From positions 4,306,501 through 4,370,500 of the forward strand of contig NZ_FNSM01000001.1 of assembly GCF_900105415.1 (NCBI RefSeq): a stretch of DNA of 64,000 nucleotides, read 5' to 3'. This stretch comes from Streptomyces sp. TLI_105 (GTDB lineage: Bacteria; Actinomycetota; Actinomycetes; Streptomycetales; Streptomycetaceae). Position numbers and translations under genes: made by a program. How positions within the stretch are numbered: the stretch's first letter is position 1; each line of letters opens with the position of its first letter. Under the pieces are notes generated by a model. The model had not been told where the DNA came from, made no database searches, and saw only the letters and a program-made list of their open reading frames with translations. Shown one piece after another: positions 35,275 to 44,060 of this stretch.

Positions 35275-36747
35275 CTAGTTCGGGCGGCTCGCGGACACCC
35301 CGTCCGAGGTGGTGACCGCGTCCGGATCGGTGGAACGTCGCGGGGTCGCGGAGCCCTCCGCGGGATGGGACCTCGCCAGCCACAGGCCGGTGAACACGGC
35401 GGTGGCCAGGGTGAGGGCGCCGGCCGCGACGAAGGCGCTGTCGAGGCCGGTCTCGAAGGAGGCGCTACCGGATTGCCGGGTGCGGACGATGACTCCGAGT
35501 ACCGCCACGCCGAGCACCGCGCCGATCTGCCGGGTGGTGCTGCTGATGCCTGACGCGAGGCCGCCTTCCTGCGGGCTGACCGCTTGGATGGCGGCTCCCG
35601 TCAGCGGGGACATGGTCAGGGCGAAGCCGATGCCGACGACTCCAAGGCGCCACCACACGTTCCCGTAGCCGGTGTCGGCGTGCACCGTGCCGAGCGCGAG
35701 GAGGCCCAGGCCGGCCAGGGCCAGGCCGGTGGTGACCACGATGCGGAAGCCGTACCGGGCGGCGAGCCGTCCCGCGAACGGGCTGACGACCACCATGGCG
35801 AGGGAGGTGGGAAGGGTCTGCAGGCCGGCGCGCAGGATCGAGCTGCCCTGGACGTACACGAAGAACTGGGAGAAGAAGAACGACGAGCCCATGAGCGCGA
35901 ACCCCACCACGATCATGGCGGTGTTGGACACGGTGAACAGCCGCTGCCGGAACAGCCGCAGCGGCAGCATCGGGGCGGAGCGACGTGCTTCGACGGCGAC
36001 GAAGGCGGCGAGGAGGATCGCCGCGGCGGCGAAGCTTCCCAGGATCACCGGCGACGTCCAGCCGCGGGCACCGCCCTCGATCAGGCCGTAGGTCAGTACC
36101 CCCACCGCCAGAACGGACAGCACCGTGCCGGGGACGTCGATCGCGGGAGCGCTCGGATTGCGGGACTCGCCGAGGTGGCGCAGGCCGACCAGCAGAAGGA
36201 CCACGCCGATGGGCAGATTGACCAGGAAGATGGCGGGCCAGCCGAAGGCATCTGTCAGCACGCCGCCGGCCACGGGGCCTGCGGCCAGACCGATTCCGCT
36301 GAATCCGGCCCACAGCCCGATCGCCTTGATGCGTTCTTGCGGCACGGGATGGGCGGCGACGAGCAGGGCCAGCGAGGCGGGGCTCAGCGCCGCGGCCCCG
36401 ATGCCCTGCAGCACCCGGCCGGCGACCAGCCAGCCGAGCGAGGGCGCGAGGCTGCACAGCAGCGACGCGGCGGTGAACACCGCCACGCCGGTCAGGTACA
36501 CCCGCTTGCGGCCGAACCGGTCGGCGAAGACGCCGCCGGACATCAGCAGCATGGCGACCAGCAGTACGTACGCGTCGACGATCCATTGCAGACCGGTCAG
36601 CTGGGTGTGCAGCCGGTGCTGCATGTCGGGCAGTGCCGCTCCGACGATCGTGTTGTCGAGCAGGACCATGAACTGGCCCAGGCAGGTCACCGTGAGCAGC
36701 ACGGCCCGGCTTGATCGACTGCCTGCGACCGCACGCGATGCAGCCAT
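35275..36747 (-). CDS. MFS drug-efflux transporter, DHA2 (EmrB/QacA) family
   Basis: 490 residues with 14 membrane helices. Motif A is GGVFADRFGRKRVYL, motif C GFSGIGLAAGPVAGGVL, and LGQFMVLLDNTIVGAALP is the family's first helix. It exports drugs or metabolites by proton antiport. ATG 36747 follows GAGGGGATCTCC. It diverges from the TetR gene at 36899, whose product probably represses it. Confidence 0.92.
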   Translation of the reverse strand: MAASRAVAGSRSSRAVLLTVTCLGQFMVLLDNTIVGAALPDMQHRLHTQLTGLQWIVDAYVLLVAMLLMSGGVFADRFGRKRVYLTGVAVFTAASLLCSLAPSLGWLVAGRVLQGIGAAALSPASLALLVAAHPVPQERIKAIGLWAGFSGIGLAAGPVAGGVLTDAFGWPAIFLVNLPIGVVLLLVGLRHLGESRNPSAPAIDVPGTVLSVLAVGVLTYGLIEGGARGWTSPVILGSFAAAAILLAAFVAVEARRSAPMLPLRLFRQRLFTVSNTAMIVVGFALMGSSFFFSQFFVYVQGSSILRAGLQTLPTSLAMVVVSPFAGRLAARYGFRIVVTTGLALAGLGLLALGTVHADTGYGNVWWRLGVVGIGFALTMSPLTGAAIQAVSPQEGGLASGISSTTRQIGAVLGVAVLGVIVRTRQSGSASFETGLDSAFVAAGALTLATAVFTGLWLARSHPAEGSATPRRSTDPDAVTTSDGVSASRPN

Positions 36748-36866
36748 GGAGATCCCCCTCGATCGTCGGTTGCGCCCGGCCACGGTCGACGCGGGTGGCG
36801 ATACACCCGAGCGCTGTAAAGCAGTCGGCGACTGCGTTAGACGACTATAGGGAGAGCCGTCTCGCA

Positions 36867-36887
36867 AACGCAAGCGCTGGCTGCGTT
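36867..36887. promoter_or_regulatory. TetR operator overlapping the regulator promoter
   Basis: Inverted repeat AACGCA (36867-36872), 9 bp, TGCGTT (36882-36887); another TGCGTT lies at 36833. The right arm touches the -10-like TAAGGT (36887-36892) of the tetR gene, so binding would block both divergent promoters. Confidence 0.6.
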
Positions 36888-36898
36888 AAGGTGAGGGC

Positions 36899-37465
36899 AT
36901 GAACGAGCGACAGCGAGCCCGGCGACCCGGCGGGCGCAGCGCCCGCGTCGGCGCGCAGGTGCACCAGGCCGTCACCGAGCTGATCAGTGAGCGCGGCTAC
37001 GGCAACTTCACCGTCGGCGAGGTGGCAGCCCGCGCGGGCGTGGCCGACAGCAGCATCTACCGCCGGTGGGGCAGCCTGGAAACCCTGCTCACCGACGTGG
37101 CGCTCACCCGCCTCAACGCGCGGTCGCCGATGCCCGACACCGGGAGCCTGGCCGGCGACCTGCGCACGTACGCGGCCCAAGTGGCCCGCGAGATCACCGG
37201 ACCCGACGGTCCGGCGGTGCTGCACCTGGCGGTCGCCCTGTCGAGCAGCGGCCGGCAGGGCCTGCAGGCCGGCGCCGACCTCCGCGCCGAACGCACCCGG
37301 CAACTGCAGTCCGTGCTCGATCGCGCCCGCGACCGCGGCGAGCACGCACCCGACGCGCTCGACGTGCTGGACCACATTCTGGCCCCCATGTACATCCGCG
37401 TCCTGTTCGGCATGGGCCCGCTCACCCCGGACTACATCGACGGGCTGGTCGACCGACTGCTGTGA
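36899..37465 (+). CDS. TetR-family repressor
   Basis: 188 residues. The N-terminal HTH ([20 protein letters not shown] followed by RRW) is of the TetR/AcrR type. The C-terminal domain ([20 protein letters not shown], and a TetR_C-like end [17 protein letters not shown]) binds an unknown ligand. The divergent MFS gene and the AACGCA/TGCGTT palindrome make it the local efflux regulator. Confidence 0.9.
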   Translation: MNERQRARRPGGRSARVGAQVHQAVTELISERGYGNFTVGEVAARAGVADSSIYRRWGSLETLLTDVALTRLNARSPMPDTGSLAGDLRTYAAQVAREITGPDGPAVLHLAVALSSSGRQGLQAGADLRAERTRQLQSVLDRARDRGEHAPDALDVLDHILAPMYIRVLFGMGPLTPDYIDGLVDRLL

Positions 37466-37491
37466 CCTCGACCCGGTTCCCGCGATCAGCC

Positions 37492-37674
37492 CTCCGCGCC
37501 GGCGTCATCGCCCTCGGCCTCCACGGAGTGGTGGCCGCCTCCCGGTCCGACGACGACTTCGGCCGCATCCTCGCCGCCTGCGGCGGGATCTTCGTGGCCG
37601 GACCGATCGCCTGGGGCATGGTCGCCGACGGCTGCCCCGGACGCGGCGGGAAGGACTCCGCCGGGCCGGTCTGA
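37492..37674 (+). pseudogene. truncated YnfA-like gene
   Basis: The frame [20 protein letters not shown] followed by [20 protein letters not shown] matches residues about 38-83 of the intact protein at 22012. The first helix and the last helix are missing, and there is no start codon. It begins 27 bp after the TetR gene stop, so a fragment was inserted or left there. Confidence 0.75.
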
Positions 37675-37690
37675 CCGGGAGACGGTGCAG

Positions 37691-37724
37691 GGGTGGGGCC
37701 CGAGGGCCGGCACGGGCCCCCCAC
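37691..37724. terminator. GC-rich hairpin terminator
   Basis: GGTGGGGCCCG and CGGGCCCCCCACC pair with small imperfections, between the YnfA fragment and the minus-strand genes. Confidence 0.6.
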
Positions 37725-37746
37725 CTTCCCGTGTCTGTGCCGTGGT

Positions 37747-37917
37747 CTATGCCGTGGAGCACGGGAGCGGGAGCGCCAGGCGGCAGTGGATCAGGGTTCT
37801 GCGAGGTGTGGGTCGGGGAGATGGAGCGGGTCGGCGGCGTCGTGCTTCCCGGGGGTCCCCGTGCACAAGGAGGACCGCCGCGAGCATCGGGCCGCAGGTC
37901 AGGAGTATGAACGTCAT
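37747..37917 (-). CDS. small membrane protein coupled to the STAS gene
   Basis: 56 codons: MTFILLTCGPMLAAVLLVHG forms one membrane helix, followed by a basic tail rich in Arg and Pro. Its ATG overlaps the stop of the STAS gene by 4 bp (ATGA). The coupling and the hydrophobic start make it a believable small gene, but no homologue is known to me. Confidence 0.4.
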   Translation of the reverse strand: MTFILLTCGPMLAAVLLVHGDPREARRRRPAPSPRPTPRRTLIHCRLALPLPCSTA

Positions 37918-38336
37918 GACGTGACCGCCGTCGTCGGTGATCCGGCCCGGGGCTGCTGCTGTCCCGCTGCGGCGGACGCGTTCAGGAGGCGCTGAACGGC
38001 CCGGGAGCGGTTCGCGAGCCTGAGGCGGCGTCCGTGCCGGGGCCACCAGCGGAGGACGGCGAGGAGGCCGGAGTCGCAGAAGGTGACCCGGGCGGTGTCC
38101 AGGACGAGGCCGGTGTAGCCGTCGTCGGCGGCCGAGGCCAACAGGGCCCACAACGGGGCGGCGCTGTAGTGGTCGATCTCCCCGGCGAGGCGGACGACCA
38201 GGGTGCCGCCGAGGGCGGTGCAGGAGTCGATGACTATGACGCCGGGCGCGGTGTCCGCGCCCGAGTCGTGCACGACGGGAGGGACGGGGGCGGCGAGAGT
38301 CGCGGGCAGTATCGGGGCGGTGGTGGAAGTGCTCAC
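37914..38336 (-). CDS. STAS-domain anti-sigma factor antagonist
   Basis: 140 residues. The STAS domain spans about 35-125 with the switch region VLDTARVTFCDSGLLAVL, whose Ser (D-S-G) is the normal phosphorylation site. Such proteins bind an HATPase-type anti-sigma kinase when unphosphorylated and release the sigma factor. No kinase gene lies nearby. PP2C phosphatases that could reset it are encoded at 48210 and, as a stub, at 22438. The start is GTG 38336. Confidence 0.85.
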   Translation of the reverse strand: MSTSTTAPILPATLAAPVPPVVHDSGADTAPGVIVIDSCTALGGTLVVRLAGEIDHYSAAPLWALLASAADDGYTGLVLDTARVTFCDSGLLAVLRWWPRHGRRLRLANRSRAVQRLLNASAAAGQQQPRAGSPTTAVTS

Positions 38337-38891
38337 ACCCCATCAACGCCGCCCGCCCAGGACCGGGAAACGATCGACGCGGCCCTTTCACCCCATCTGA
38401 CCAGCACTGATCCGCGGCAAGAGGGAAAGATTGCACCCGGACGAGGCATGAGGGCGTTTGGGACGGGCCCGCTGGTTCCAGAGGTCGACACCCTCGCCGG
38501 ACTCTTGATCCCTCGGGATGAGGACGATGCGACGGCCGTGACGAGAGAGGTCGAGACGACGACGCCAAAGGGCCGCTGACAACGCCCCCAGGCGGCTCGG
38601 CAACGCTCATCTGGACTCGCCCCGGGCGGGCGGCGACCACCGGCGGAGGCGGGCGGTGCTCAGGTTCCCGGAAGGAAGCCGACCCCGGGCGCTCGCCGAG
38701 GGCCTGCCGACGGCGGGGCGGCGAAAAGCCTGGCGAGCGGGTCCGACGGAACCGGGTAACGTCTTTGTCATGTTCTTCCAGGCCCCGATTCACAGGTGAG
38801 AGCGCGGCGGGCCCCGCTGACGTCCTTCGTCGCCGCGCCCGTCCCCCACCGTGACTCAGCAGATCACTTCACCTCATCACCGGGAGAACCC
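38337..38891. other. 555-bp gap; contains one half of a duplicated segment
   Basis: No gene is seen. From about 38700 to the DUF6243 start the sequence is recognisably similar to 43920-44090 (shared GACGTCT(T/C)TGTCATGTTCTT, GCCGAGGGCC and GGCGGCGAAAAGC blocks). That second segment lies in front of a decayed DUF6243 copy. Confidence 0.55.
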
Positions 38892-39107
38892 GTGACCGAC
38901 AGCAAGAACATCAACAACCCCGTGGGCCAGGGCGGCGGCCAGCGCAAGAAGCTGTCCCGCGCCGAACGGCAGAACAACGGTCCGCATCGCAACCTCGACC
39001 GCCAGGGTGCCGCCGACCGGAAGGCGGAGCTGTTGCGCAAGATGCGCGAGAAGACTCGCGCGGCTGAGGGCGCCGGGCAGACGGACGACGACACCGCACA
39101 GAGCTGA
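38892..39107 (+). CDS. DUF6243 family small protein
   Basis: 71 residues, very polar: DSKNINNPVGQGGGQRKKLS is followed by RAERQNNGPHRNLDRQGAAD and a charged helix KAELLRKMREK. This is the DUF6243 pattern, probably mostly disordered. GTG 38892 follows GGGAG. Function unknown. A decayed copy lies at 44061-44200; each copy sits directly left of an attachment-type scar. Confidence 0.75.
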   Translation: MTDSKNINNPVGQGGGQRKKLSRAERQNNGPHRNLDRQGAADRKAELLRKMREKTRAAEGAGQTDDDTAQS

Positions 39108-39247
39108 CGCACAGCCGCCGCGGGGCGGCACCGCTCGGAACAGGGCCCGGACCTCGATACGCGGTCCGGGCCCTGCCGCCGCACCGGGGGTCCTGGCCCA
39201 GCTCGCTCCTCTCCGTGGGAAGAGGGGTGAAGAGGCCCGGACGACGA

Positions 39248-39454
39248 CGAAGGCCCTGGTCTCTGACCAGGGCCTTCGTTCAAGAGCGGCCGACGGGAAT
39301 CGAACCCGCGCCACAAGCTTGGGAATCACCGTCACCCAGCTCGATCACCCTGCTTCTGACCAGCGGAAACACGTTCTGGCGGCATTCATCCCGCAGGCCG
39401 TGGGCACCCGTGTAGACCGCTGTCGTCCGTCCTGGAGGGCACGGTCGGGGCACG
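39248..39454 (-). repeat. attachment-type scar A: tRNA-Gly(CCC) 3' fragment, terminator and flank
   Basis: 207 bp. Read on the minus strand: a flank that begins with two GGCACG-complement boxes, about 110 variable bases, GGTGATTCCCAAGCTTGTGG, the T-arm GCGGGTTCGATTCCCGTC and an acceptor end (39284-39330), then a 14-bp terminator hairpin (39248-39278). The anticodon loop TTCCCAA indicates tRNA-Gly(CCC), but the D-arm and 5' acceptor strand are absent. Not a functional tRNA. Confidence 0.8.
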
Positions 39455-39544
39455 GGAGAGGACTGCTGCCACGACCCGCCGAGGGCCTGCTGGGTGGCCA
39501 CGACTCCGCACAGAAGGAGCTGTGGGCCGGCGTCCAGGGTCGGG

Positions 39545-40201
39545 TCAGACGCCGGACAGCGTCGTCGCCACCGACTGGAACCAGGCGCCGTAGGAGAACG
39601 GTTCGGGCGGGCCGACCTCCATGCCGAGTTCGGCGGCGGCCAGGGCGTAGTCGCCCTCGTCCAGGGGGAGGGCGAGCAGCTCGTGGAGCTCGCCCACGAG
39701 GCGTGCGACCAGCTGGGGGTGGGTGGTGGCGGCGTAGTCGGCGACGGCGGCGTCGTGGTCGGGGAACTCGTCGACGATGTCTTGCGAGAACCAGCCGCCG
39801 AGCAGTTGCGCGGTCTCGGGAAAGCGCGCATGCCACTCCCAGCGCGTCTGCGGGGACGCAGGCTCAGGAACGTCGCCCTCCTCGATGCTCGTCTTCAGGT
39901 GATCGGCCAGTACCGTCAGCCAGCCACCGATCTCCGACTGGGGCATCCCGGTGTCCGGGATGGCGTAGAACTCGCCCAGCTCCCGCCGGATGGGGCCCGG
40001 GGGATTACGGCTGTACTCGCGCAGCTGGCGCTCCGCCTCCGCGATGGCCGAGGGGCGGGTGTGCCAGGTGTGCCGGAGGTAGGCATCAAGGGCTCGGCTG
40101 CGCCGTTCCGGGGTGTCGTCGGCCGACTGCCCCAGGTACGCGCGCATCACCTGGTCCAGCTCGCCGTACCGGCGGTCGTGTTCGAGGGGCTTCATGGACA
40201 T
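39545..40201 (-). CDS. CdiI-type immunity protein (orphan module)
   Basis: 218 residues. The second half fits the contact-dependent-inhibition immunity family: LGGWFSQDIVDEFPDHDAAV is followed by a helical DYAATTHPQLVARLVGELHE and a final small domain ending in W-F-Q-S-V-A. It lies 13 bp downstream of the orphan RNase A-like toxin gene (40215), so it is the probable antidote to that toxin. The start ATG 40201 or 40195. It is the last gene of the toxin operon, 90 bp from scar A. Confidence 0.75.
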   Translation of the reverse strand: MSMKPLEHDRRYGELDQVMRAYLGQSADDTPERRSRALDAYLRHTWHTRPSAIAEAERQLREYSRNPPGPIRRELGEFYAIPDTGMPQSEIGGWLTVLADHLKTSIEEGDVPEPASPQTRWEWHARFPETAQLLGGWFSQDIVDEFPDHDAAVADYAATTHPQLVARLVGELHELLALPLDEGDYALAAAELGMEVGPPEPFSYGAWFQSVATTLSGV

Positions 40202-40214
40202 GTGTGTGCGGCCC

Positions 40215-40514
40215 CTACAGGTAGAACGGAACGGTCGTGTGGACGACGAAGCCGTGCGGGCTCGACGGCTCTCGGCGCAGCACCACGCGCGCCGCGCGGA
40301 CGTCGACGGGTCCGTGCCCGGCCAGCAGGTCGCCTTCGAGCTGGACCCGGCCCACGGGTTCCTCGCGGGAGGGCCAGGCGGCCTCGATGGTGAGGCGGGC
40401 CCGGGTGCCCTGGGCGAGCCAGCGGTGGACGGCCTGCTCGTTGGCGGTCACCACCTGCTGGGTGGCCCATTGGGCGGTCTCCCGGTCGGGATAGGAAGCG
40501 GAACGGGTGAGCAC
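40215..40514 (-). CDS. orphan RNase A-like toxin C-terminal domain
   Basis: 99 residues matching the latter part of bacterial CdiA-CT RNase A-like toxins: ASYPDRETAQWATQQVV, ANEQAVHRWL, and the final VVLRREPSSPHGFVVHTTVP. The usual opening GGHT-ARHVGK segment and any delivery domain are absent. It is thus a displaced toxin tip of the kind used for domain swapping in polymorphic toxin loci. The full-length toxin at 41182 carries its own RNase A-like tip. Confidence 0.75.
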   Translation of the reverse strand: MLTRSASYPDRETAQWATQQVVTANEQAVHRWLAQGTRARLTIEAAWPSREEPVGRVQLEGDLLAGHGPVDVRAARVVLRREPSSPHGFVVHTTVPFYL

Positions 40515-40575
40515 GGGGGTTCCTCTCGAAGCACCTGGTCAGGTGCTGCGCTTGTACGGGCCGGCGGCAGCCGGA

Positions 40576-41136
40576 TCAGTAGTCGGAGAAGTTCCAGAAC
40601 ACGCCCACCTCGGTGTCGGAGACGACGACCAGGCCGCAGTCCTCCGAGTGGACGCTCAGCGGGCTGTACTCAAAGCCCTCCACGGTGAAGTCGAGTGCGC
40701 CGGGAGTGTCGCCCTTGCTGACATTGGTGTGATAGGTGGCCTCGTCCCCGTAACGCGCGAGGATCGTGCGCGCCATTTTCCGCAGTTCCTCCTCGCTCTC
40801 TGTGAAGCGCCTCAGGTTGGACAGGGTGCAGCGGTCGTCCGTGAGGGCCAGGAGCAGGTTCTCGGCACTGTCCCGGCCGATCTCCTTGAGGTGCTGCGCG
40901 ACGTACTCCGGGGGGTGGACGGCGAAGGGGTACGCGGGGGACCCCTCGCGCTCCGGGGCCTGTGCCGCGTCGTCGAGACCGGCCCAGCCCCGCGGATCCG
41001 GGACCGCCCGGGCCATCAGCGCGAGGACGTCGAGGACCCAGTTCTCGTGGTGACGCGGGCCCGTGGCGTCGTACGGGTACGCGTCCTCGTACAGGTGGCG
41101 TACCGCGGCTTCCCAGGACGTCTGGTCGACGGGCAT
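40576..41136 (-). CDS. putative immunity protein for the WXG/RNase A toxin
   Basis: 186 residues, acidic and soluble (HLYEDAYPYDATGPRHHENW; an acidic VGVFWNFSDY end). The family is not one I can name. It is encoded 45 bp downstream of the toxin gene on the same strand, exactly where cognate immunity genes lie. ATG 41136 is chosen over an upstream ATG lacking context. Role is inferred from position. Confidence 0.65.
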   Translation of the reverse strand: MPVDQTSWEAAVRHLYEDAYPYDATGPRHHENWVLDVLALMARAVPDPRGWAGLDDAAQAPEREGSPAYPFAVHPPEYVAQHLKEIGRDSAENLLLALTDDRCTLSNLRRFTESEEELRKMARTILARYGDEATYHTNVSKGDTPGALDFTVEGFEYSPLSVHSEDCGLVVVSDTEVGVFWNFSDY

Positions 41137-41181
41137 GTGGTGCTGGCCTTTCTCGGCGGGCGGGACCCGGGGGGACACGCC

Positions 41182-42951
41182 CTAGGACTTGGAGGGCATC
41201 GACGTCATGACGGTGAACGGCGGGGTGCGACTGCTGTCGTACCTGATCCGCGTGTCGATGCCGGTCACGTCGTACGCCTTGGCATTGATACCGCCCTGCT
41301 TGTACCCGGACAGCGGGTCGTTCGGGTCCACCGGCTGCTTGCTCACGCTGCGGCCGCTGGTCTCGCCGGGGGGCGCTGTCGCGTAGAACGACTTGACGTC
41401 GCCGTCGGACGGCGGAGGCGGGCCCGTGATCCACGCCTGGATGTCGGCCTTGTTCTTGTTGAGGTTGTACTCGGTCAGCTCCTCCGCCCGCTGGTAGTCG
41501 GGGAAGGCGGAGGAGCTGCTGGGCATCGGCTTGCCGTGCGGCCAGGCTTGCGTCGGACCGTTCGACTGCTGGTCACGCAGGCGCTGGGCGAGCTGCTCGT
41601 CCGTCTTGCCGACGTGCTTGTCCAGGGTGTGGCCGTCCCCCATGTACTCATTGGCGCCGAGGTTCAGGTCGTAGTTGCCGTTCGAGTCGACCTTCAGCCA
41701 GACCTGCGAGTCCTTGAACTCCTCCAGGGCCCGCATGCCGAAGCCGTGCGCACGGGCGACGCCGGCCTCGAACTTGGGAGCGCTCAGGTACGCCTCGTCC
41801 AGCGGTCCCTTCAGCGCCTCCATGCGGGTGGTCAGCCCGTCCAGGATGCCCGTGTACGTGTTGACGATCCGGTTCAGTTTGGCCGTGTCGATGTTGAGCA
41901 CGGTCTTGACGTCGAACGACAGGAGCAGGCCCGCCCCCTTGCCGATGACCGACGTGACCTTGCCGAGGAGGTCCTTGGGGTTCTTGGGCTTCTCCAGGTC
42001 GTCGATGATCTCCTTGGCGGCCTTCCGCATGGCGCGCTTGAGTTCGTCCGCGACGTCGCGGTTCAGGTCGACGGCGGCTTCGGCGTACTCGCGCAGGATG
42101 GTGGCGATGTTGTCGGCCGTGTCCTTCAATACGGCCAGGACGGGCTCGCTGCCCGTGGGAACACGGGGCGTGCCCGGTCCGGAGTTCGCGGTCTGCCCCC
42201 ACTGGTAGCCGTGCCGCTGCTTTCCCCATGCCGTCCCGCCCCAGAGGGCGCTGCAGAAGGTCCGCATGGCGGCTTCCCAGTCGGCCTGCTGGTGGTTGGT
42301 GATGGCGCCGACGGCCTGGGTGAGCTGGTCCGCCCCCAACGACGCGCAGATGGAGACGTTCATCCAGCTGTGGCACAGTGAGTTGAGGTAGTGCTGCTGC
42401 GGGAAGGGGTGGACGTCCGCCACCCTGCCGACCCGGAACACGTGTTTGCACAGCGGCTGGAGGACGTCCCGGACGATCTCGGGGATGAGCTCCATCGCGC
42501 CGCGCAGGATGTCGTCGCCGCCGTCGTCGTCGCCCCACTTGATGTCGGGTATCGAGCCGAACTTCGGGGCCTGGTCGATGACCGCGGGGCGGGGGCGCTG
42601 CTCGGGGGTGACCCCGGGCTTCGGATTGGCCGCCGTGTCCGCCTGGGTGTAGGCGTTGGCCGTCTCGGTGAATCCGACGGCGACGCCGCCGACGCTGAGC
42701 ACGGACTTGCCCCAGACCTCCAGCCAGCGGTCGCCGATCTTCTTGTACGCCTGAGCGAACTTCTGGGCCTCGCTGCCGGCGCCTCCGGCATCGGGGTATT
42801 CGCGCAGCTCCTCCAGGAGCTTGTTGGCCCCGCGCACGAGGAAGTCCTGTTGCGCGGCGACCCGTCCGGAGACCGACCAGAGGTCGCTCGGCTTGACGTC
42901 GATGGTGCCGTTGCCGCCCGGTGACTGGGCGGGAGCGGACGGGCCGGCCAT
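41182..42951 (-). CDS. polymorphic toxin: WXG100-like N-terminus, RNase A-like C-terminus
   Basis: 589 residues. The N-terminal helical region (about 15-120, with W-G-K near 102) resembles WXG100/LXG secretion modules. A long helical middle contains QHYLNSLCHSWMNVSICASL. The tip begins at about 450 with GDGHTLDKHVGKTDEQLAQR, the entry motif of CdiA-CT RNase A-like toxins, and ends YDSSRTPPFTVMTSMPS. It is probably a type VII-secreted RNase acting on competitors. Its ATG overlaps the WXG gene stop by one base (TGATG). Confidence 0.82.
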   Translation of the reverse strand: MAGPSAPAQSPGGNGTIDVKPSDLWSVSGRVAAQQDFLVRGANKLLEELREYPDAGGAGSEAQKFAQAYKKIGDRWLEVWGKSVLSVGGVAVGFTETANAYTQADTAANPKPGVTPEQRPRPAVIDQAPKFGSIPDIKWGDDDGGDDILRGAMELIPEIVRDVLQPLCKHVFRVGRVADVHPFPQQHYLNSLCHSWMNVSICASLGADQLTQAVGAITNHQQADWEAAMRTFCSALWGGTAWGKQRHGYQWGQTANSGPGTPRVPTGSEPVLAVLKDTADNIATILREYAEAAVDLNRDVADELKRAMRKAAKEIIDDLEKPKNPKDLLGKVTSVIGKGAGLLLSFDVKTVLNIDTAKLNRIVNTYTGILDGLTTRMEALKGPLDEAYLSAPKFEAGVARAHGFGMRALEEFKDSQVWLKVDSNGNYDLNLGANEYMGDGHTLDKHVGKTDEQLAQRLRDQQSNGPTQAWPHGKPMPSSSSAFPDYQRAEELTEYNLNKNKADIQAWITGPPPPSDGDVKSFYATAPPGETSGRSVSKQPVDPNDPLSGYKQGGINAKAYDVTGIDTRIRYDSSRTPPFTVMTSMPSKS

Positions 42952-43256
42952 CAGGCGCCGCCTCCCCAGCCTTCGAGCACGGACCTGTTGGCCGCGGCGT
43001 AGTTGAGGTGCCCCTTGGTCACGACCTCGTGGAGCCAGGCCTGACTGGCCTTCAGATCGCCGGCGGAGCGGCTCCACTTGTCCAGCTCGTCGATGAAGGC
43101 CTCACGGGCCTCGCCGTCCCAGCTGAGGACGACCTTGGCGGCCCGCCCGTACAGAGTGTCCAGCTTCTCGTTGAGGGTGCGGAGGATGTCCTCCAGGTCT
43201 CCCGAAAGGCGCTGCAGGGTGGCGAAGTCGACGGTGATGCGGTCTTCGTCCGGCAT
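42951..43256 (-). CDS. WXG100-family protein (ESAT-6-like)
   Basis: 101 residues, helix-turn-helix hairpin of the WXG100 superfamily: DLEDILRTLNEKLDTLY, then SWDGEAREAFIDEL with W-D-G as the turn. Such proteins are co-secreted by type VII systems as chaperone-like partners of LXG toxins. Overlap with the toxin gene supports that. No secretion machinery gene lies in the window. Confidence 0.85.
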   Translation of the reverse strand: MPDEDRITVDFATLQRLSGDLEDILRTLNEKLDTLYGRAAKVVLSWDGEAREAFIDELDKWSRSAGDLKASQAWLHEVVTKGHLNYAAANRSVLEGWGGGA

Positions 43257-43275
43257 GATGCTGTTCCCCCGTGGT

Positions 43276-43677
43276 TCAGACGTCCAGAATGCGGCTCTGC
43301 GGCTGGTCGACGCCCGCTCCGGCGGTCCGGTCGGGCGTGGTGAGGGCTCGGGCCGCGGCGGAAACGTCCTCGCCTTCCTGCATCCGCCGGATCCGGGCCA
43401 GGGTGTCGAGCTCCCGCTCGGTGAAGCCGTCGCGCGAGGCGCGCATGGCCGCTTCGAGGAGGACCATCACCTGCCGGATGCGCACGGTGTCCTCGGCGAC
43501 ACCGCGGTGCAGGGAGCGGTACGCGGTGGCGGTGGGCCCCTGCCAGCCCGCGGCGATCCTGTCGACGACCTCGTCCATACGGCGGGTCTGCTGCTCCAGA
43601 TGGCGCTGCATGGCGTCGAGGTCGTCGGCCAGCCTGGTGAGGCCATCCTCCGAGACGTCCAGGTCGGCGTTCCGCAT
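43276..43677 (-). CDS. WXG100-like protein, first gene of the toxin operon
   Basis: 133 residues. A helical hairpin with AAGWQGPTATAYRSL carrying the WxG turn is followed by a C-terminal helical region and a flexible tail ending QPQSRILDV. It probably pairs with the 42951-43256 product. The gene opens a six-gene operon (43677 to 39545): two WXG proteins, toxin, immunity, orphan toxin, orphan immunity. Confidence 0.82.
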   Translation of the reverse strand: MRNADLDVSEDGLTRLADDLDAMQRHLEQQTRRMDEVVDRIAAGWQGPTATAYRSLHRGVAEDTVRIRQVMVLLEAAMRASRDGFTERELDTLARIRRMQEGEDVSAAARALTTPDRTAGAGVDQPQSRILDV

Positions 43678-44060
43678 CCTGAGCCCCCGCTCGCCGCGTC
43701 TTCGTATGCGTGTTCCCGCACGCGGCTGTCCACCTTAGGGGATGACCGATGTCGATCGGGGCGCAGGGCCGTGAAACAGCTGGAAAGCGACAGATCCGCA
43801 GCCCGCCCCCAGGACCCCGGTCTCCCTGCCAGGCAGCCACGGAGGGGACACGGCGACGGCTTCAAAGGGCCCATGACAACGCCTCCGGACGGCCCGGTAG
43901 CGCCCATCCGGACCGGCCCGCTCGCCGAGGGCCGGCGGCCGCCAGGGCGGCGAAAAGCTTGGCCTGCGGGGCCGACGGAACCGGGTGACGTCTCTGTCAT
44001 GTTCTTCCAGGCGCTGATGTACGGCTGAAGGTGTGGCGAGCTCCCGCTGACGCCCCTCGT
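43678..44060. other. promoter region of toxin operon plus duplicated segment
   Basis: No gene. The right two-thirds repeats the 38700-38890 sequence (see there) in diverged form. The toxin-operon promoter should lie near 43680-43760 on the minus strand; no confident boxes. Confidence 0.45.

Noticed and set aside
39284..39330. A tRNA gene
   Set aside because: Anticodon loop, T-arm and acceptor 3' strand are present but no D-arm or 5' acceptor strand; the same holds for every other copy, so none is a complete tRNA.
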